A DNA stretch of 64,000 nt from Candidatus Accumulibacter aalborgensis (GTDB lineage: Bacteria; Pseudomonadota; Gammaproteobacteria; Burkholderiales; Rhodocyclaceae). The notes beneath the pieces were generated by a model, which saw only the letters and a list, made by a program, of their open reading frames with translations, had not been told where the DNA came from and did not search any database. The stretch lies in assembly GCF_900089955.1 (NCBI RefSeq), contig NZ_FLQX01000111.1, positions 1 to 64,000 on the forward strand, in the 5' to 3' direction. The first letter of the stretch is position 1; each line of letters opens with the position of its first letter. The position numbers and the translations under genes are program-made. Positions 62,934 to 64,000 of this stretch are shown here, piece after piece.

Positions 62934-63224
62934 TTACGCACTACGCCGACGCTTGAGGGCGGTAATGGCGCTGCGGGCATCCTTCACTTTGCCAGCGACA
63001 ATGTCGTCGAGTCCCTTGGCAGCCTCGTCGATCAGCAGCAGGTGAATTCGCTCGCGCTCCAACTGGTGGTAGTAATCCAGACGCCTGGCGTCGATCAGGG
63101 CGATGTAACTCTCGCCGTTTCTGGTGATGATTTTCTCGGCGCCGCCCCTGACCTCTTCAGCCAGTTCGGAGAAATTCGCTCGGGCGTTCGAGAGGGGAAT
63201 AACGTCGCTTGCGCAAATACCCAT
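62934..63224 (-). CDS. Phd/YefM-family antitoxin
   Basis: A 96-residue protein with the family N-terminal DNA-binding domain: IPLSNARANFSELAEEVRGG, then EKIITRNGESYIALIDARRL. A helical tail (ERERIHLLLIDEAAKGLDDI) would bind the toxin. ATG 63224 has AGGAGG upstream. A YefM-type TGTACA palindrome lies 37 bp before it, as expected for autoregulation. Confidence 0.87.
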   Translation of the reverse strand: MGICASDVIPLSNARANFSELAEEVRGGAEKIITRNGESYIALIDARRLDYYHQLERERIHLLLIDEAAKGLDDIVAGKVKDARSAITALKRRRSA

Positions 63225-63256
63225 GATGGCCTCCTGTGCCGCACAAGGTGTGCAGT

Positions 63257-63294
63257 ATGTTGTACATAATACGCTTTGGCGGTCAGAGGTGAAA
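63257..63294 (-). promoter_or_regulatory. promoter and TGTACA operator of the antitoxin cassette
   Basis: Read leftward: TTTCAC (63289-63294), a 17-base spacer, TATTAT (63266-63271), then the inverted repeat ATGT-ACA-ACAT (63257-63267), whose core is TGTACA. YefM proteins are known to bind TGTACA palindromes, so self-repression is likely. Confidence 0.6.
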
Positions 63295-63669
63295 GCAGAA
63301 CCTGCGCGGCTCTTCGGAGTGTTTGTCCGTGAAATGATTGAATGCAGACTGCCCGCGATAGGGCGGTCCAGCCCGGCGAAGACAACAATCAGCGGCGTGT
63401 CGTCACTGTTGCGGTTGGGTGCGGCTATTGTGAGCCACGGTTTGTGTATAGTGGTCACCAGATGTGGGAAAATACAAAACTAGCCATTAGGTTTAAGCGC
63501 GTCTTTCACCCGAAAAGTGCTGGGCGGTTTCGGCAATAGTCGATGACGGTAAGCGGTCATCAAAAAGTCTTCCGTGCTTCCGTTCCCGGTTTTCAAAGGC
63601 CTGGAGCCTTCTGAAGATCGGAGGACTTATCCGAGAGCGCTTTAAGAGGCAAAGGCTTTCCGCAATGCC
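63295..63669. other. 375-bp gap between the antitoxin cassette and the DOMON-like gene
   Basis: No supported gene. The leftward frame over 63493-63930 is antisense to the DOMON-like gene and shows no family motif. A possible rightward -10 (TATAGT near 63447) lacks a matching -35. Confidence 0.4.
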
Positions 63670-63696
63670 ATGGCGCGCCACCCCCAACCCCTGACC

Positions 63697-64000
63697 ATGT
63701 TCCCGACCGAATTCGCACTTACCCTGCTTCGCCATCCCGCAACGCCCGCTCCGGTTGTGCGGCTGATTGAAGTCCACGCCGCACGCACCGCGGACGGTCA
63801 TCTTGAGTTGGCTTACTGTCTGCGCGGCGACATGGCCCGCTTGTTGATCCCTGAGCCAGAAACAAGGGGCGATGCAGACGAGCTTTGGCAACACACTTGC
63901 TTCGAGGCATTTGTCGGTATTGCTGGCCAAGCCTCCTACCGCGAGTTCAACTTCTCGCCGGCCGGACAGTGGGCAGCCTATGCGTTCGCCGACTACCGCC
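63697..64000 (+). CDS. DOMON-like domain protein, 5' part only
   Basis: An open frame of 101 codons runs off the window end. It reads MFPTEFALTLLRHPATPAPV, ELAYCLRGDMARLLIPEP, DELWQHTCFEAFVGIAGQAS and YREFNFSPAGQWAAYAFADY. The WQHTCFEAF and REFNFSPAGQWAAYAF blocks are what I remember of the DOMON-like (CBM9-related beta-sandwich) family found in Proteobacteria. An in-frame ATG nine codons earlier (63670) is an alternative start. No signal peptide is evident. The function of this family is not known. Confidence 0.8.
   Translation, partial: MFPTEFALTLLRHPATPAPVVRLIEVHAARTADGHLELAYCLRGDMARLLIPEPETRGDADELWQHTCFEAFVGIAGQASYREFNFSPAGQWAAYAFADYR

Noticed and set aside
63493-63930. Minus-strand 145-codon frame at the right edge
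   Set aside because: The plus strand encodes clear DOMON-like family blocks over the same region.

Overview
The window reads as chromosomal DNA of a GC-rich betaproteobacterium, most likely Rhodocyclales and possibly close to Candidatus Accumulibacter. This rests on gene order: a 14-gene nuo operon led by secG and tRNA-Leu(GAG); the run leuB-asd-fimV-truA-trpF-trpB-trpA-accD-folC-SPOR-cvpA-purF-metZ; rpsU-dnaG-rpoD; and an exosortase-A-associated ligase/decarboxylase pair. The species assignment is inference.

Layout. 1-4356 is a decaying defence island on the minus strand: an HTH-like gene followed by a 24-codon stub of an AbiEii-like nucleotidyltransferase, then a type I restriction operon (hsdM, an addiction module, hsdS). 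hsdM, the toxin gene and hsdS each carry a frame break, and no hsdR is present. 4387-20116 holds a NUDIX hydrolase and the complete nuoA-N operon (complex I), transcribed leftward with secG and tRNA-Leu. 20398-23384 reads rightward: prfC, yceH and a small membrane protein. 23381-39722 is one long leftward block for sulfur-amino-acid, purine, tryptophan, fatty-acid, folate and leucine/aspartate-family synthesis, plus fimV and truA. 39810-46564 has an MFS transporter, a DUF465 gene, aroC, an EamA transporter with an internal deletion, an Ada-like methyltransferase and yjcH-actP. 46885-49772 is the exosortase-associated pair. 49855-53975 is the macromolecular synthesis operon. 54083-59147 has a Tat-type FAD oxidoreductase, a membrane-bound spermidine-synthase-like protein, an AI-2E family transporter and ribE.

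59529-64000 is a second accessory region. An SNF2 helicase fragment stops at the edge of a perfect 22-bp inverted repeat. Just beyond lies a large gene of unknown function with a C-terminal winged-helix-like region (60452-62062). A three-gene toxin-antitoxin-type cassette with an uncharacterised middle gene follows, then the 5' part of a DOMON-like gene cut by the window end.

The most promising undescribed item is the inverted repeat plus orphan gene sitting exactly at the helicase breakpoint, which looks like one end of an unclassified mobile element. Next are the three-gene cassette, the palindrome-embedded and apparently leaderless promoter of the MFS gene, and the 26-bp palindrome over the start of the HTH-like gene. 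All functions are read from sequence and remembered family features; no database search was run.
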